Source: Pseudomonadota bacterium
GTDB lineage: Bacteria > Pseudomonadota > Gammaproteobacteria > Burkholderiales > Burkholderiaceae_C
Length of the DNA: 64,000 nt
Reading direction: 5' to 3'
Assembly: GCA_030535425.1 (NCBI GenBank)
Contig: JAUNHQ010000003.1
Span: 47,669 to 111,668, forward strand
Under the pieces are notes generated by a model that worked only from the letters and a program-made list of their open reading frames with translations, was not told the origin of the DNA and did no database searches. This document shows, piece by piece, positions 1 through 13,070 of the stretch. The translations under genes were made by a program, and so were the position numbers. Position 1 is the stretch's first letter, and each line of letters begins with the position of its first letter.

Positions 1-127
1 GCACGGCAGGAATCAGCGCCGCCGAGGCTTGCGCGCCGCCAGGGCCCTGGTGCTGCCAGCGCCGCGCGCCGTGCTGCACGGCCACGCTCAGGTGTTCGGT
101 GCTGGTGTCAAAGGCAAGCAGGCGCAT
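1..127 (-). CDS. tsaB: TsaB N-terminus (tRNA threonylcarbamoyladenosine biosynthesis), partial
   Basis: The reverse strand opens with an ATG at 127 and reads MRLLAFDTSTEHLSVAV, the conserved N-terminal strand-loop of the TsaB/YeaZ ASKHA-fold family, then continues open to the left edge. TsaB partners TsaD and TsaE to make the t6A37 modification of ANN-decoding tRNAs in the cytoplasm. Only about 42 residues are inside the window, so length and C-terminal features cannot be judged. It is divergent from dacB; the two starts are about 150 bp apart and that gap must hold both promoters. Confidence 0.82.
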   Translation of the reverse strand, partial: MRLLAFDTSTEHLSVAVQHGARRWQHQGPGGAQASAALIPAV

Positions 128-278
128 GGGAGGGTTGAGCGTTGAGCGTTGTGGATTAGACGCGGGGGGCCTGAAAGTTCACGGTATTTCACGCGCAGCG
201 CAAAAGGCAAGGGATTATCCGCGTGCCTGCCGCCGCCGCGCGGGCCTTTGCGCGGCGCCCGCCGTTAGACTGCCCGCC

Positions 279-1841
279 GTGAACGTATCTGCCTGTATCC
301 CTTTTCAAGCTGCTGTTAAACACGCGGCCCGGCACCTGCCCCGGACACTGGCGCTCGTGCTGGCGGCCGCCCTGCCCTGGCCTGCGCTGGCGCAAGCGCC
401 GGCCGATGCCGCGCTGCCCCCCGCCATTGCCCAGGCCTTAAGCCGCGCGGACGTGCCCGCCAGCAGTGTGGCCATGGTGGTGGCGCCCTTGCTGCCGCCG
501 CCGGGCACCGTCAGCCGCGTGCCTGAGCCCGTCAACCCCGCAGGCGAGGCCAACCCGGCCCCCGCGCCCCTGGCCCTGCCCGCCCCGCGCCTGGCCTGGC
601 GGGCGGACACGCCGATGAACCCCGCCTCGGTGATGAAGCTGTTTACCACCTACGCCGGGCTGGACCTGCTGGGGCCGGGCCACTTTTGGCGCACCCGCGT
701 TTACACCCAGGGCTACGTGCAAGGCGGCACGCTGCGCGGCAACCTGGTGGTGCGCGGCAGCGGCGACCCCAAGCTGGTGCTGGAGCGCCTGCACGAGCTG
801 ATGCTGGCCATTCAGGACAAGGGCATCCGCCAGATCGACGGCGACATCCTGCTGGACAACAGCGTGTTCCGCCTGCCCGCGCACGACCCCGCTGCCTTTG
901 ACGACGACCCGCTGCGCCCCTACAACGCCGGGCCGGACGGGCTGCTGGTCAACTTCAAGGCGCTGGTGTTCAAGTTCATTCCCGATGCCGCCAGCCGCCG
1001 CGTGTGGGTGCAAACCGAGCCGCCCATTGCCGGCGTGGACATCCCTGCCGAAGTGCCTGCCGCCAGCGGCGCCTGCGGCGACTGGCGCACGCGCCTGGGC
1101 GCCAGCTTTGGCGACCCCGCGCGCATCAGCTTCAGCGGCCGCTACGCCTTAAGCTGCGGCGAGCAGACCTGGGCCGTGGCCTATGCCGACCCGCGCAGCT
1201 TTGCCCCGCGCGTGTTCGAGGCCATGTGGCGCGCCGCAGGCGGCGGCCTGAGCGGGCAGGTCAAGTGGCTGGACAAGCCCGCCACCGGCCAGCCCTGGAT
1301 CACCGGCTTTTCGCTGCCGCTCAAGGACATCATTGCCGACATCAACAAGTACTCCAACAACGTCATGGCGCAGCAGCTGTTCCTCAGCCTGTCAGCCGGT
1401 GACGGGCGCGCCAGCTTTGGCGAATCGCGCAACACCATGGCGCGCTGGTGGCGCCAGCGCTTTGGCCTGCGCACCGCGCCGGTGGTGGACAACGGCTCGG
1501 GCCTGTCGCGCAACGAACGGGCCACCGCCGCCTCGCTGGCCGCGCTGCTGCAACACGCCGCTGCCAGCCCCCACGCGGCGGTGTTCGAGCAGTCGCTGTC
1601 CATCGCCGGCATCGACGGCACCACGCGCCGCATGCGCGCGCGCAACCCCGGCTCCGAGGCCATTGGCAACGCCACGTTGAAAACCGGCACCTTGCGCGAC
1701 GTGGCGGCCATCGCCGGCTATGCCTATGGCCGCTCAGGCACCAAATACGCCGTGGTCGGCATCATCAACCACCCCAACGCCCCCGCCGCCCGCCCGGCGC
1801 TGGATCAGCTGGTGGAATGGGCTGTGCAAGACGGGCCTTGA
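279..1841 (+). CDS. dacB: D-alanyl-D-alanine carboxypeptidase/endopeptidase (PBP4 class)
   Basis: This is a peptidase S13 (PBP4/DacB) enzyme that trims or cleaves peptidoglycan cross-links in the periplasm. All three penicillin-binding motifs are present: SxxK (PASVMK, Ser117/Lys120), SxN (YSNN, Ser359-Asn361) and KTG (near residue 468). I chose the GTG at 279 because it gives a normal signal peptide (basic start, hydrophobic LALVLAAALPW, cleavage near ALAQA). The frame is open upstream to an ATG at 99, but that extension is Arg-rich and would bury the signal peptide. The product is about 520 residues, normal for the family. It converges on metW with a dispersed repeat between them. Confidence 0.9.
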   Translation: MNVSACIPFQAAVKHAARHLPRTLALVLAAALPWPALAQAPADAALPPAIAQALSRADVPASSVAMVVAPLLPPPGTVSRVPEPVNPAGEANPAPAPLALPAPRLAWRADTPMNPASVMKLFTTYAGLDLLGPGHFWRTRVYTQGYVQGGTLRGNLVVRGSGDPKLVLERLHELMLAIQDKGIRQIDGDILLDNSVFRLPAHDPAAFDDDPLRPYNAGPDGLLVNFKALVFKFIPDAASRRVWVQTEPPIAGVDIPAEVPAASGACGDWRTRLGASFGDPARISFSGRYALSCGEQTWAVAYADPRSFAPRVFEAMWRAAGGGLSGQVKWLDKPATGQPWITGFSLPLKDIIADINKYSNNVMAQQLFLSLSAGDGRASFGESRNTMARWWRQRFGLRTAPVVDNGSGLSRNERATAASLAALLQHAAASPHAAVFEQSLSIAGIDGTTRRMRARNPGSEAIGNATLKTGTLRDVAAIAGYAYGRSGTKYAVVGIINHPNAPAARPALDQLVEWAVQDGP

Positions 1842-1902
1842 AGGCATTTGGCCTCAAACCCTTATGCAGCGCGCGCGAAAAGCTATTTAAAGAATAGCAA
1901 TC
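1841..1902 (+). repeat. Dispersed repeat copy 1
   Basis: It starts AAGGCATTTGG, has a GCGCGCGCG core and ends in a hairpin GCTATT-TAAAG-AATAGC. It fills the space between the convergent dacB and metW stops and overlaps both ends by a base or two, so it may act as a bidirectional terminator. Confidence 0.75.
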
Positions 1903-2485
1903 AGGCGCGCGCGATCTTGAACACCGCCGTGCCGGCGCGGGCGTTGGGCAGCCAGCGCACTTCGCGGCCTTCGTGCAGGCCGAAGGCGTCGAGCACGCGC
2001 AGGCCGTTTTTGCGCGCCAGGGCTTCAAAGTCCTTGTAGGTGCCCACGCGGATGTTGGGCGTGTCGTACCACTGGTAGGGCAGGCGGCGGGTGACGGGCA
2101 TGCGCCCGCGCAGCACGCTCAGGCGGTTGGGCCAGTGGGCAAAGTTGGGAAAGGCGATGATGCCCACACGGCCCACGCGGGCGGTTTCGCGCAGCATGAC
2201 CTCGGCGTTGCGCAGGTGTTGCAGGGTGTCGATTTGCAGCACCACGTCAAAGCTCTGGTCGCCAAAGGCAGCCAGGCCTTCGTGCAGGTTCAGCTGCAGC
2301 ACGTTCACGCCGCGCTGTACGCAGGCCAGCACGTTGCTGTCGTCAATCTCGATGCCGTAGCCGGTGCAGCCCTTTTCGCGCACCAGCAAGTCCAGCAGGG
2401 CGCCGTCGCCGCAGCCCAAGTCCAGCACGCGCGCGCCGCTGGGCACCAGGCGGGCGATGGATTGCTGTATGGCCCGATCGCTCAT
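1901..2485 (-). CDS. metW: Methionine biosynthesis protein MetW
   Basis: This 194-residue protein has a Rossmann-type methyltransferase fold with the SAM-binding motif [12 protein letters not shown] near residues 20-31. MetW is known to work with MetX in homoserine acylation, the first committed step of methionine synthesis, although its exact biochemical role varies. The metX stop and metW start overlap as ATGA (2482-2485), which indicates translational coupling and a metX-metW operon read on the minus strand. Length and motif match the family. Confidence 0.93.
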   Translation of the reverse strand: MSDRAIQQSIARLVPSGARVLDLGCGDGALLDLLVREKGCTGYGIEIDDSNVLACVQRGVNVLQLNLHEGLAAFGDQSFDVVLQIDTLQHLRNAEVMLRETARVGRVGIIAFPNFAHWPNRLSVLRGRMPVTRRLPYQWYDTPNIRVGTYKDFEALARKNGLRVLDAFGLHEGREVRWLPNARAGTAVFKIARA

Positions 2486-3669
2486 GCGCTTGCCTCCTGA
2501 ATTGCAGATGAAATAGGCGGTTTGCGCGCGTCTGGAGCGTGGTGAATGCTATCAAAATAGGACTTAACCACATTCAAATAGCGTGCATCGTCGAGCAAGA
2601 AGGCGTCGTGCCCGTGGGGCGCGTCGATTTCGGCGTAGCTCACGTCGCGCCGGTTGTCGAGCAGGGCTTTGACGATTTCGCGCGAGCGTGCGGGGGCAAA
2701 GCGCCAGTCGGTGGAAAAGCTCACCAGCAGAAACTTGGCGCGCGCGCGGGCCAGGGCCAGGGTCAGGTCGCCGCCAAAGGCGCGGGCGGGGTCGAAGTAG
2801 TCCAGCGCGCGGGTGATGAGCAGGTAGGTGTTGGCGTCGAAGTAGTCGCTGAACTTGTCGCCCTGGTGGCGCAGGTAGCTTTCGATCTGGAATTCGATGT
2901 CTTGCGTGCTGAAGCGGTAGCCGCTGCCGTTGCCGGCCACGGCCTGGCGCAGTTCGCGGCCAAACTTGGCGTTCATCACGTCGTCGCTCAGGTAGGTGAT
3001 GTGGCCGATCATGCGCGCGATGCGCAGGCCCCGCTTGGGCACCACGCCGTGCTGGTAGAAGTGGCCGCCGTGAAAGTCGGGGTCGGTGACGATGGCGCGG
3101 CGCGCCACTTCGTTGAAGGCGATGTTTTCGGCCGTGAGGTTGGGCGCGCTGGCAATGACCACGGCGTGGCGCATGCGCTCGGGGTATTGCAGCGTCCAGG
3201 AGAGGGCCTGCATGCCGCCCAGGCTGCCGCCCATGACGGCGGCCAGCTGCGTGATGCCCAGCGCATCCAGCAGGCGGGCCTGGGCGTTGACCCAGTCTTC
3301 CACGGTGACGACGGGAAAGTCGGCCCCGTAGGGCTGGCCCGTGGCCGGGTTGGTGTGCATGGGGCCGGTGGAGCCAAAGCAGGAGCCGAGGTTGTTGACG
3401 CCGATGACGAAAAAGCGGTTGGTGTCCACCGGCTTGCCGGGGCCGATCATGTTGTCCCACCAGCCTTCGCTTTTGGGCTGGCCCGCATACACCCCGGCCA
3501 CGTGGTGCGAGGCGTTGAGCGCGTGGCAGATGAGCACGGCGTTGTCGCGCGCCGCGTTGAGCTGGCCGTAGGTTTCGTAAGTGAGGGCGTAGTCGCAGAT
3601 CGTGGCGCCGCTTTGCAAGGGCAGCGGCGCCTCAAAGTGCATGGACTGGGGCGTGGCGATGAAGGACAT
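2482..3669 (-). CDS. metX: Homoserine O-acyltransferase MetX
   Basis: This alpha/beta-hydrolase acyltransferase activates homoserine for methionine synthesis. The nucleophile elbow is GGSLGG (Ser149), and the triad is completed by Asp321 (FSTDWRF) and His354 (HGHDAF). Many betaproteobacterial MetX enzymes are reported to prefer succinyl-CoA, so the acyl donor cannot be fixed by eye. The product is 395 residues. The tail after about residue 369 is encoded by a copy of the dispersed repeat and is probably not part of the catalytic core. The start lies about 10 nt downstream of a terminator-like hairpin and has no obvious Shine-Dalgarno sequence, which suggests leader control. Confidence 0.93.
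   Translation of the reverse strand: MSFIATPQSMHFEAPLPLQSGATICDYALTYETYGQLNAARDNAVLICHALNASHHVAGVYAGQPKSEGWWDNMIGPGKPVDTNRFFVIGVNNLGSCFGSTGPMHTNPATGQPYGADFPVVTVEDWVNAQARLLDALGITQLAAVMGGSLGGMQALSWTLQYPERMRHAVVIASAPNLTAENIAFNEVARRAIVTDPDFHGGHFYQHGVVPKRGLRIARMIGHITYLSDDVMNAKFGRELRQAVAGNGSGYRFSTQDIEFQIESYLRHQGDKFSDYFDANTYLLITRALDYFDPARAFGGDLTLALARARAKFLLVSFSTDWRFAPARSREIVKALLDNRRDVSYAEIDAPHGHDAFLLDDARYLNVVKSYFDSIHHAPDARKPPISSAIQEASA
2509..2562 (+). repeat. Dispersed repeat copy 2, inside the 3' end of metX
   Basis: It reads AAATAGGCGGTTTGCGCGCG...GAATGCTATCAAAATAG on the plus strand, the same modules as the intergenic copies. It is antisense to metX and encodes about residues 370-387 of MetX. 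Confidence 0.6.
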
Positions 3670-3671
3670 GG

Positions 3672-3709
3672 CAACAAAAAACCCGGTTCGCCAAATACGA
3701 AACCGGGTT
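3672..3709 (-). promoter_or_regulatory. metX leader hairpin with U-run (candidate attenuator)
   Basis: On the minus strand a perfect 9-bp stem, AACCCGGTT / AACCGGGTT with a 12-nt loop, is followed directly by a T6 run and then, about 10 nt on, the metX ATG. A second possible stem (GCTAA/TTAGC) lies just upstream. This has the form of an intrinsic terminator placed in the metX leader. It could be an attenuator or the expression platform of a riboswitch, or it could end an upstream transcript. No known SAM-riboswitch core was recognised. Confidence 0.6.
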
Positions 3710-3811
3710 GCTAAGCGCGTGTCTCGGATTTAGCGGTATTTGTTGAGCGCCCGCAAGCAGAGGCAAATCGGCGCTGTGGCGGGCAGTATAGCGGCCGCTG
3801 TTTTGAGCGGG

Positions 3812-4078
3812 CTAGCTGGCCGCGCCGCCCTTGGGCACGGGGGCGTGCAGGCTGGGGTCAAAGCTGTCGGCATCGTCAGGCGCACCGGCGGCGGTGTGCG
3901 CCGCGCCGTCGGCCACGGGCGGCGTCCATTCGGCCCAGTCGGGGCCAAACAGCTCCACCGGGTGCTGGGTGCGGTCAGAGCCGTTGCCGCAGGCTAAGTC
4001 GTCTGCGGGGCAGTACTTGTCGCAGCCCCAGCAAATGCGCTCAGGGTGCGCGGGGTGGATGGGAAAGCGCTTGGCCAT
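3812..4078 (-). CDS. DUF3079 family protein
   Basis: This small 88-residue protein begins MAKRFPIHPAHPERICWGC and carries a compact cysteine cluster (CWGCDKYCPADDLAC) typical of DUF3079. The cluster suggests metal binding, but no function is established. The frame is open a little further upstream (an ATG at 4087, a GTG at 4099). I chose the ATG at 4078 because family members, as I recall them, start MAKKFPLHP. The C-terminal third is acidic and Pro/Ala-rich and is probably disordered. It is not obviously in an operon with metX, whose leader lies about 100 bp downstream. Confidence 0.75.
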   Translation of the reverse strand: MAKRFPIHPAHPERICWGCDKYCPADDLACGNGSDRTQHPVELFGPDWAEWTPPVADGAAHTAAGAPDDADSFDPSLHAPVPKGGAAS

Positions 4079-4160
4079 GCGCCGCATGATGCCCGGCACG
4101 CGCGCCGGTGCGCCATGACGCAGGGCAAGTCCAGCGTGGCGCGGGCACGCCCAGAAAGCC

Positions 4161-4222
4161 TAAGCAAAAAGGCCATTTGCGCGCACCCCAAAAGGGTTTT
4201 AAGCTATATTATTAGTAGCATT
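4161..4222 (+). repeat. Dispersed repeat copy 3
   Basis: It reads AAGCAAAAAGGCCATTTGCG then AAGGGTTTTAAGCTATATTA and TAGCATTC. This is one of the fullest copies and nearly matches copy 14 at 57251-57312 in reverse. It lies between the start of the DUF3079 gene and the stop of the dienoyl-CoA fusion gene. Confidence 0.75.
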
Positions 4223-4267
4223 CATTTGCCACAGGCCGTGGCGCGGGCCACGCACGGTCTGCCGCGG

Positions 4268-7609
<3,342 letters not shown>

Positions 7610-7664
7610 TCAAAGGTGCTTGAGGGTTTCCACGCCCCTGCCAGCGGCTATGCTTGGGCGCACC

Positions 7665-8306
7665 ATGTCCTTGCCCCATGCCCTGTTGGCCGCGCTGGTG
7701 GAGCGGCCCAGCTCCGGCGCCGATCTGGCGCGCCGTTTTGACCGCTCGCTTGGCTACTTCTGGCACGCCACGCACCAGCAGATTTACCGCGAGCTGGCGC
7801 GCATGGAAGAAGCGGGCTGGGTGCGGTCGTTGCCCGAGGAAGCCACGCGCGGGCGCAAGCGCGCCTACCGCCTGCTGGCCGCCGGGCGAAAAGAACTCAA
7901 GCGCTGGCTGGCCACGCCCAAGCCGCCCGTGGCCCTGCGCGACGACATGATGGTGCGCCTGTGGGCCGAAGCGGCCATTGGCCCCACCCCGGGGCTGATG
8001 CACGTAATCGACGCGCAACTGGCCCAGCACGAGGCGCAGCTGGCCGTGTACGAAAGCTACGCCGCTGTCGCCGATCCAGACCCGGCTGAATCCGCCGAAT
8101 CAGCCGAATCCGCCGATGCCCCCGGCAACGCGGACACGCCAGCCGCCCCGGATGCCGCCGCAGCCCGCGCCGCCGCCTTGCACACGCTGGTGCTGGGCGC
8201 AGGCATGCAGTACGAGCGTTACTGGATCGAGCTGCTGCGCCAGGCGCGCGCACTGCTGGCGGATGAGGCCAAGCCCGTATCCGCCCCCGCCCCCGCGCCG
8301 CGATAA
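7665..8306 (+). CDS. PadR family transcriptional regulator
   Basis: A PadR winged helix-turn-helix occupies residues ~1-85 (HALLAALVERPSSGADLA, then GYFWHATHQQIYRELARMEE, the recognition-helix signature), followed by the helical C-terminal dimerisation region. Between the two C-terminal helices is an acidic Ala/Glu/Ser/Asp-rich insert (ESAESAESADAP) that looks disordered and is unusual. The ATG at 7665 gives the canonical MSLPHALLAAL start; the longer frame would run through the operator dyads. Expected role: a cytoplasmic repressor controlling itself and the divergent dienoyl-CoA gene through the paired dyads, perhaps in response to an acyl-CoA or aromatic ligand (inference). Confidence 0.85.
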   Translation: MSLPHALLAALVERPSSGADLARRFDRSLGYFWHATHQQIYRELARMEEAGWVRSLPEEATRGRKRAYRLLAAGRKELKRWLATPKPPVALRDDMMVRLWAEAAIGPTPGLMHVIDAQLAQHEAQLAVYESYAAVADPDPAESAESAESADAPGNADTPAAPDAAAARAAALHTLVLGAGMQYERYWIELLRQARALLADEAKPVSAPAPAPR

Positions 8307-8318
8307 ACGCAGCAGCCT

Positions 8319-8876
8319 TTATTGCGGCCCCTGCGCATACGCCTCCAGCCCCAGCGCCACCACCGTGGCCACCTCATCACCCACGGCGGCGCGAAACTCG
8401 CTTTCTGCCTGCATCACGGCGGCCTGGAAGGCGGCCAGCCAGTCCAGCCCCAAGGGGGTAAACACAATGCGCCGCGCCCGCGCGTCCAGCGGGTCGGCCT
8501 CGCGCGTGACCAGCCCCCAGGCTTCGCACTGGTTCACCAAATCGCCCATGGCCTGCTTGCTCATGCCCGCCCAGGCCGCCAGCGCCGTCAGCCGCGCGCC
8601 CTGCAAGGGCAAATGCCGCGTGATGTGCACGTGCGCCGCGCCCACCTTCTCGCGCGCGGCCAGGTTCGCCAAGGCCAGCGGCGCGTGCTCGCTGGCGGCC
8701 ATCAGTTGCAGCACCCGTTCGTCAAAGCGGCGCATGGCATGGCCCAGCAGCCGCCCCAAATGCGTCTGGCGCCACAGATCGGCGCGCTCGTCTGAGGCGC
8801 GCTCATCAGGCCCGGCAGGCTGCCCAGAGGAATGAACGGCATGAAGGGGATGGGCAGAGGGCGGTGTGCGGTGCAT
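8319..8876 (-). CDS. MarR family transcriptional regulator
   Basis: This 185-residue protein has the MarR winged-helix layout: an N-terminal dimerisation helix (LGRLLGHAMRRFDERVLQLM), a helix-turn-helix (LTALAAWAGMSKQAMGDLVN) and a wing (GLVTREADPLDARARRIVFT). The start MHRTPP at 8876 was chosen because the open frame upstream runs into a promoter region full of inverted repeats. It is convergent with padR (12 bp between stops) and divergent from recA. MarR proteins usually repress themselves, and the dyads at 8889-8933 sit where its operator should be. The ligand is unknown. Confidence 0.85.
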   Translation of the reverse strand: MHRTPPSAHPLHAVHSSGQPAGPDERASDERADLWRQTHLGRLLGHAMRRFDERVLQLMAASEHAPLALANLAAREKVGAAHVHITRHLPLQGARLTALAAWAGMSKQAMGDLVNQCEAWGLVTREADPLDARARRIVFTPLGLDWLAAFQAAVMQAESEFRAAVGDEVATVVALGLEAYAQGPQ

Positions 8877-8888
8877 ATCAAATGGTAA

Positions 8889-8933
8889 GGTAAACTGACT
8901 TAAAAAAGCGTTTACCCAAATCAATGGATTGAT
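8889..8933. promoter_or_regulatory. Inverted repeats in the marR-recA promoter
   Basis: Two dyads lie side by side: GGTAAAC (8889-8895) with GTTTACC (8910-8916), and the near-palindrome ATCAATGGATTGAT (8920-8933). AATCAATGG at 8919-8927 also pairs with CCATTGATT at 8983-8991, so the recA leader could fold. The first dyad is a likely MarR autoregulatory site. No clear LexA box was found. Confidence 0.5.
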
Positions 8934-9006
8934 ATACAGTCCTGTTCAAGCATCCAGCTTATGCGCTGAACAAGCCTCCAACCCATTGATTCACAAGGAA
9001 AAAACC

Positions 9007-10056
9007 ATGAACACCGCTGTGGCCGACAAGACCGAAAAAGCCAAGGCCCTGCAAGCCGCGCTGGCACAAATTGAAAAGCAGTTTGGCAAAGGCACCATCA
9101 TGCGCCTGGGCGAAGGCGAGCAGATGGAAGACATCCAGGTCGTCTCCACCGGCTCGCTGGGGCTGGACATTGCCCTGGGCGTGGGCGGCCTGCCGCGCGG
9201 GCGCGTGATCGAGATCTACGGCCCCGAAAGCTCGGGCAAAACCACCCTCACCCTGCAAGTGATTGCCGAAATGCAAAAGCTGGGCGGCACCTGCGCCTTC
9301 ATCGACGCCGAACACGCGCTGGACACTGCCTACGCCGAAAAACTGGGCGTGAACCTGCACGACATGCTCATCAGCCAGCCCGACACCGGCGAGCAGGCGC
9401 TGGAAATCGTGGACTCGCTCGTGCGCTCCGGCGCCATTGACCTGGTGGTCGTGGACTCCGTGGCTGCCCTGGTGCCCAAGGCCGAAATCGAAGGCGAAAT
9501 GGGCGACAGCCTGCCCGGCCTGCAAGCGCGCCTGATGAGCCAGGCCCTGCGCAAGCTCACCGCCACCATCAAAAAGACCAACTGCACCGTCATCTTCATC
9601 AACCAGATCCGCATGAAGATCGGCGTCATGTTCGGCAGCCCCGAAACCACCACCGGCGGCAATGCCCTGAAGTTCTACGCCAGCGTGCGCCTGGACATCC
9701 GCCGCACCGGCACCATCAAGAAAGGCGACGAAGCCATTGGCAACGAAACCAAGGTGAAAGTGGTCAAGAACAAGGTCAGCCCCCCCTTCAAGACGGCGGA
9801 ATTCGACATTCTGTTTGGCGAAGGCATCAGCCGCGAAGGCGAAATCATCGACATGGGCGTGCAAGCCAAGGTGCTGGACAAGTCTGGCGCCTGGTACGCC
9901 TACAACGGCGAAAAAATCGGCCAGGGCCGCGACAACGCCCGCGAGTTTCTGCGCGAAAACCCCGAACTGGCGCGCGAGATTGAAAACCGCGTTCGCGAGT
10001 CGCTCGGCATTGCCGGGCGACCGGCATCGGCGCCAGCCGATGACGCCGAGGCTTGA
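9007..10056 (+). CDS. recA: Recombinase RecA
   Basis: The 349-residue RecA has the expected N-terminal helix ([18 protein letters not shown]), Walker A GPESSGKT (72-79), the Walker B region [10 protein letters not shown], and the L1/L2 DNA-binding loops (L2 around [16 protein letters not shown]). It forms ATP-dependent filaments on single-stranded DNA for homologous repair and stimulates LexA self-cleavage. The ATG at 9007 follows an AAGGA ribosome site and gives the standard N-terminus. recX follows after a repeat copy. Regulation is probably by SOS, but the box is not convincing by eye. Confidence 0.98.
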   Translation: MNTAVADKTEKAKALQAALAQIEKQFGKGTIMRLGEGEQMEDIQVVSTGSLGLDIALGVGGLPRGRVIEIYGPESSGKTTLTLQVIAEMQKLGGTCAFIDAEHALDTAYAEKLGVNLHDMLISQPDTGEQALEIVDSLVRSGAIDLVVVDSVAALVPKAEIEGEMGDSLPGLQARLMSQALRKLTATIKKTNCTVIFINQIRMKIGVMFGSPETTTGGNALKFYASVRLDIRRTGTIKKGDEAIGNETKVKVVKNKVSPPFKTAEFDILFGEGISREGEIIDMGVQAKVLDKSGAWYAYNGEKIGQGRDNAREFLRENPELAREIENRVRESLGIAGRPASAPADDAEA

Positions 10057-10081
10057 AAAGCCTCCGCCTGAGGAACAAGAT

Positions 10082-10140
10082 CAAAAACACTGTTTGCGCT
10101 TGTCTGACAAGCGCAAGTGGCTATCAAAGAAAGAGCAAAT
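10082..10140 (+). repeat. Dispersed repeat copy 4 (recA-recX spacer)
   Basis: AAAAACACTGTTTGCGCTTG, then the dyad GCGCTTGTCTGACAAGCGC, then GGCTATCAAAGAAAGAGC. The dyad could form a 7-bp stem with a TCTGA loop. It lies in the 88-bp gap between recA and recX and could reduce read-through into recX. Confidence 0.7.
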
Positions 10141-10144
10141 TCCT

Positions 10145-10615
10145 TTGTCTGGTCTTTCGACCCTGTCGCTCAAGGGCCGCGCGCTGCGCTACCTGGCCGC
10201 ACGCGAGCACTCGCGCGCCGAGCTGACGGCCAAGCTCATGCGCCGGCTGCAAGACGGCGAAAGCGCCGCCGACGTGGCCCGCGTGCTGGATGAGCTGACG
10301 GCCAAGGGCTTCATCAACGAAGCGCGCGTGGCCGAAAGCCTGCTGCACCGCCGCGCCCCGCGCTTAGGCGCTGCGCGCGTGCTGCAAGAGCTGCACGCCA
10401 AGGGCGTGCCCGCCGACGTGCTGGCCAGCGCCGCCGAACAACTGCGCGGCACCGAGCTGGCGCGCGCGCGCGAAGTCTGGCGCAAGAAGTTTGGTCAGCC
10501 ACCGCAAGACGCCGCCGAGCGCGCCCGCCAGCTGCGCTTTCTGGCCGCGCGCGGCTTCAGCGGTGACGTGGCACGGCGCGCAGTGGGCGAATCGGCGGAT
10601 GACGAGCAAGGATGA
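10145..10615 (+). CDS. recX: Regulatory protein RecX
   Basis: RecX caps or destabilises RecA filaments. The core SLKGRALRYLAAREHSRAEL and RRAPRLGAARVLQEL are hallmark RecX helices, and FGQPPQDAAERARQLRFL completes the third helical repeat. The frame is open far upstream through recA, but the conserved region begins only at about 10157, so I chose TTG at 10145, which gives 156 residues, the family length. An in-frame ATG at 10039 overlaps the end of recA and would translate the repeat; it looks less likely. It is co-directional with recA, probably partly co-transcribed. Confidence 0.85.
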   Translation: MSGLSTLSLKGRALRYLAAREHSRAELTAKLMRRLQDGESAADVARVLDELTAKGFINEARVAESLLHRRAPRLGAARVLQELHAKGVPADVLASAAEQLRGTELARAREVWRKKFGQPPQDAAERARQLRFLAARGFSGDVARRAVGESADDEQG

Positions 10616-10700
10616 GTGCCGCCAGAGCCACATGGCGCCAGCAAACGTCGCCTGCGCCAAGCTCTCGCGTGCGCTGGCACCACGCACCAGTGCGGCAATA

Positions 10701-10757
10701 CTTCTGTTTTTATAGCAATAAACGCCCGCCAGATGCGCGCGAATGGCCTTTTTTCTC
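10701..10757 (-). repeat. Dispersed repeat copy 5
   Basis: On the minus strand: GAGAAAAAAGGCCATTCGCG...GCGTTTATTGCTATAAAAAC. It lies between the convergent recX and argC stops. Confidence 0.7.
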
Positions 10758-10783
10758 AACAGCCTTTTTGAGCAAGCACCTGC

Positions 10784-11695
10784 TCAAAGCCCCAGCATTA
10801 ATTGCAGGTTTTGCACCGCCGCGCCGCTGGCGCCCTTGCCCAGGTTGTCCAGCCGGGCCACGCACACGGCCTGGTGCGTTTGCGGGTTGGCAAAGACGCG
10901 GATTTCCAGCGTGTTGGTGTTTTTCAGCGCCACCGCGTCCAGCTTGCCGGATGCGGGCGCGTCTTCCACGCGCACGTGGTCTGCCCCGGCGTAATGGGCG
11001 CGGTAGGTGTCCAGCAGCCGTGCGGCATCGGGCTGGCCGGGCAGCGTGTCCAGGTGCAGCGGCAGCTCCACCAGCATGCCCTGGTCAAAGTTGCCCACGG
11101 CCGGTATGAAGATGGGCCGGCGCGTGACGCGGCCATAGGCCATGATTTCCGGGATGTGCTTGTGCTGCAAGCCCAGGGCGTACAGCTCGTAGGGCGGCGC
11201 GCCGCCCGCTTCATACGCCTCGATCATCTGCCGCCCGCCGCCGCTGTAGCCGCTGACCGCAGGCAGGGCAATGGGGTGATCGGGCGGCAGCAGGCCCGCA
11301 TCCACCAGCGGGCGCAGCAGGGCAATGGCCCCCGTGGCGTAGCAGCCGGGGTTGGCCACGCGCTCGGCGCTTTGCACTGCGGCGCGCTGCTGGGGCGACA
11401 GCTCGGGAAAGCCATACACCCAGCCCGGCGCCACGCGGTGCGCGGTGCTGGCGTCGATGATGCGGGGCTTGGCGCCGGGCAGTGCGTCGATCAGCGCCAC
11501 CGATTCGCGCGCCGCGTCGTCGTGCAGGCACAAGATGGTCAGGTCAACGGCCGACAGGATTTCGCGCTTGGCCGCCACGTCCTTGCGGCGCGCCGGGTCA
11601 ATGCTGACCAGCTCCACACCCGCCATGCCCTGCAAACGCTCACGAATCTGCAAGCCCGTGGTGCCTGCCTCGCCGTCGATGAAAACCTTTGCCAT
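10784..11695 (-). CDS. argC: N-acetyl-gamma-glutamyl-phosphate reductase
   Basis: This NADPH-dependent enzyme of arginine synthesis makes N-acetylglutamate semialdehyde. The product is 303 residues, the shorter type-2 ArgC, with the N-terminal nucleotide-binding segment [14 protein letters not shown] and the catalytic Cys in [12 protein letters not shown]. The GHNHKH-like region is LQHKHIPEI. The start at 11695 is preceded by an AAGGAA ribosome site and gives the standard [11 protein letters not shown] opening. It is divergent from sucC, with the 190-bp gap serving both. Confidence 0.93.
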   Translation of the reverse strand: MAKVFIDGEAGTTGLQIRERLQGMAGVELVSIDPARRKDVAAKREILSAVDLTILCLHDDAARESVALIDALPGAKPRIIDASTAHRVAPGWVYGFPELSPQQRAAVQSAERVANPGCYATGAIALLRPLVDAGLLPPDHPIALPAVSGYSGGGRQMIEAYEAGGAPPYELYALGLQHKHIPEIMAYGRVTRRPIFIPAVGNFDQGMLVELPLHLDTLPGQPDAARLLDTYRAHYAGADHVRVEDAPASGKLDAVALKNTNTLEIRVFANPQTHQAVCVARLDNLGKGASGAAVQNLQLMLGL

Positions 11696-11789
11696 TGCCG
11701 TTCCTTCAAACAAAAGACTGCGGCCCCCGCCCGGCAGCACGGGCCAGGGCCCCAAGGGGCGGGGGCAGCGCGCCATGATACATTCGCGG

Positions 11790-11799
11790 GTTGCGCAAC
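11790..11799. promoter_or_regulatory. Perfect palindrome upstream of sucC
   Basis: GTTGCGCAAC is a perfect 10-bp palindrome in the argC-sucC divergent gap, 86 bp before the sucC ATG. It could be an operator half; it is short and may be chance. Confidence 0.25.
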
Positions 11800-11885
11800 G
11801 CATCCGTGCTCGAGCTGACGCCGGAAATCATCTTCCTCAACGTGGCAGCCCGACCCGATCCATTCTTTTCTCCCAGAGGGGCTTC

Positions 11886-13049
<1,164 letters not shown>

Positions 13050-13070
13050 AGAACTGTCGAAGGAAGCGCC

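Noticed and set aside
99-278. Longer N-terminus for dacB from ATG 99
   Set aside because: The extra 60 residues are Arg-rich, precede the signal peptide and overlap the tsaB start region.
8920-8945. Possible LexA (SOS) box upstream of recA
   Set aside because: Only the ACAG half is present (8936-8939); the position 12 bp upstream reads ATGG rather than CTGT, so it does not meet the CTGT-N8-ACAG pattern.
10039-10144. Upstream ATG start for recX
   Set aside because: It overlaps recA by 18 bp and would translate the dispersed repeat; the conserved RecX region begins after the TTG at 10145.
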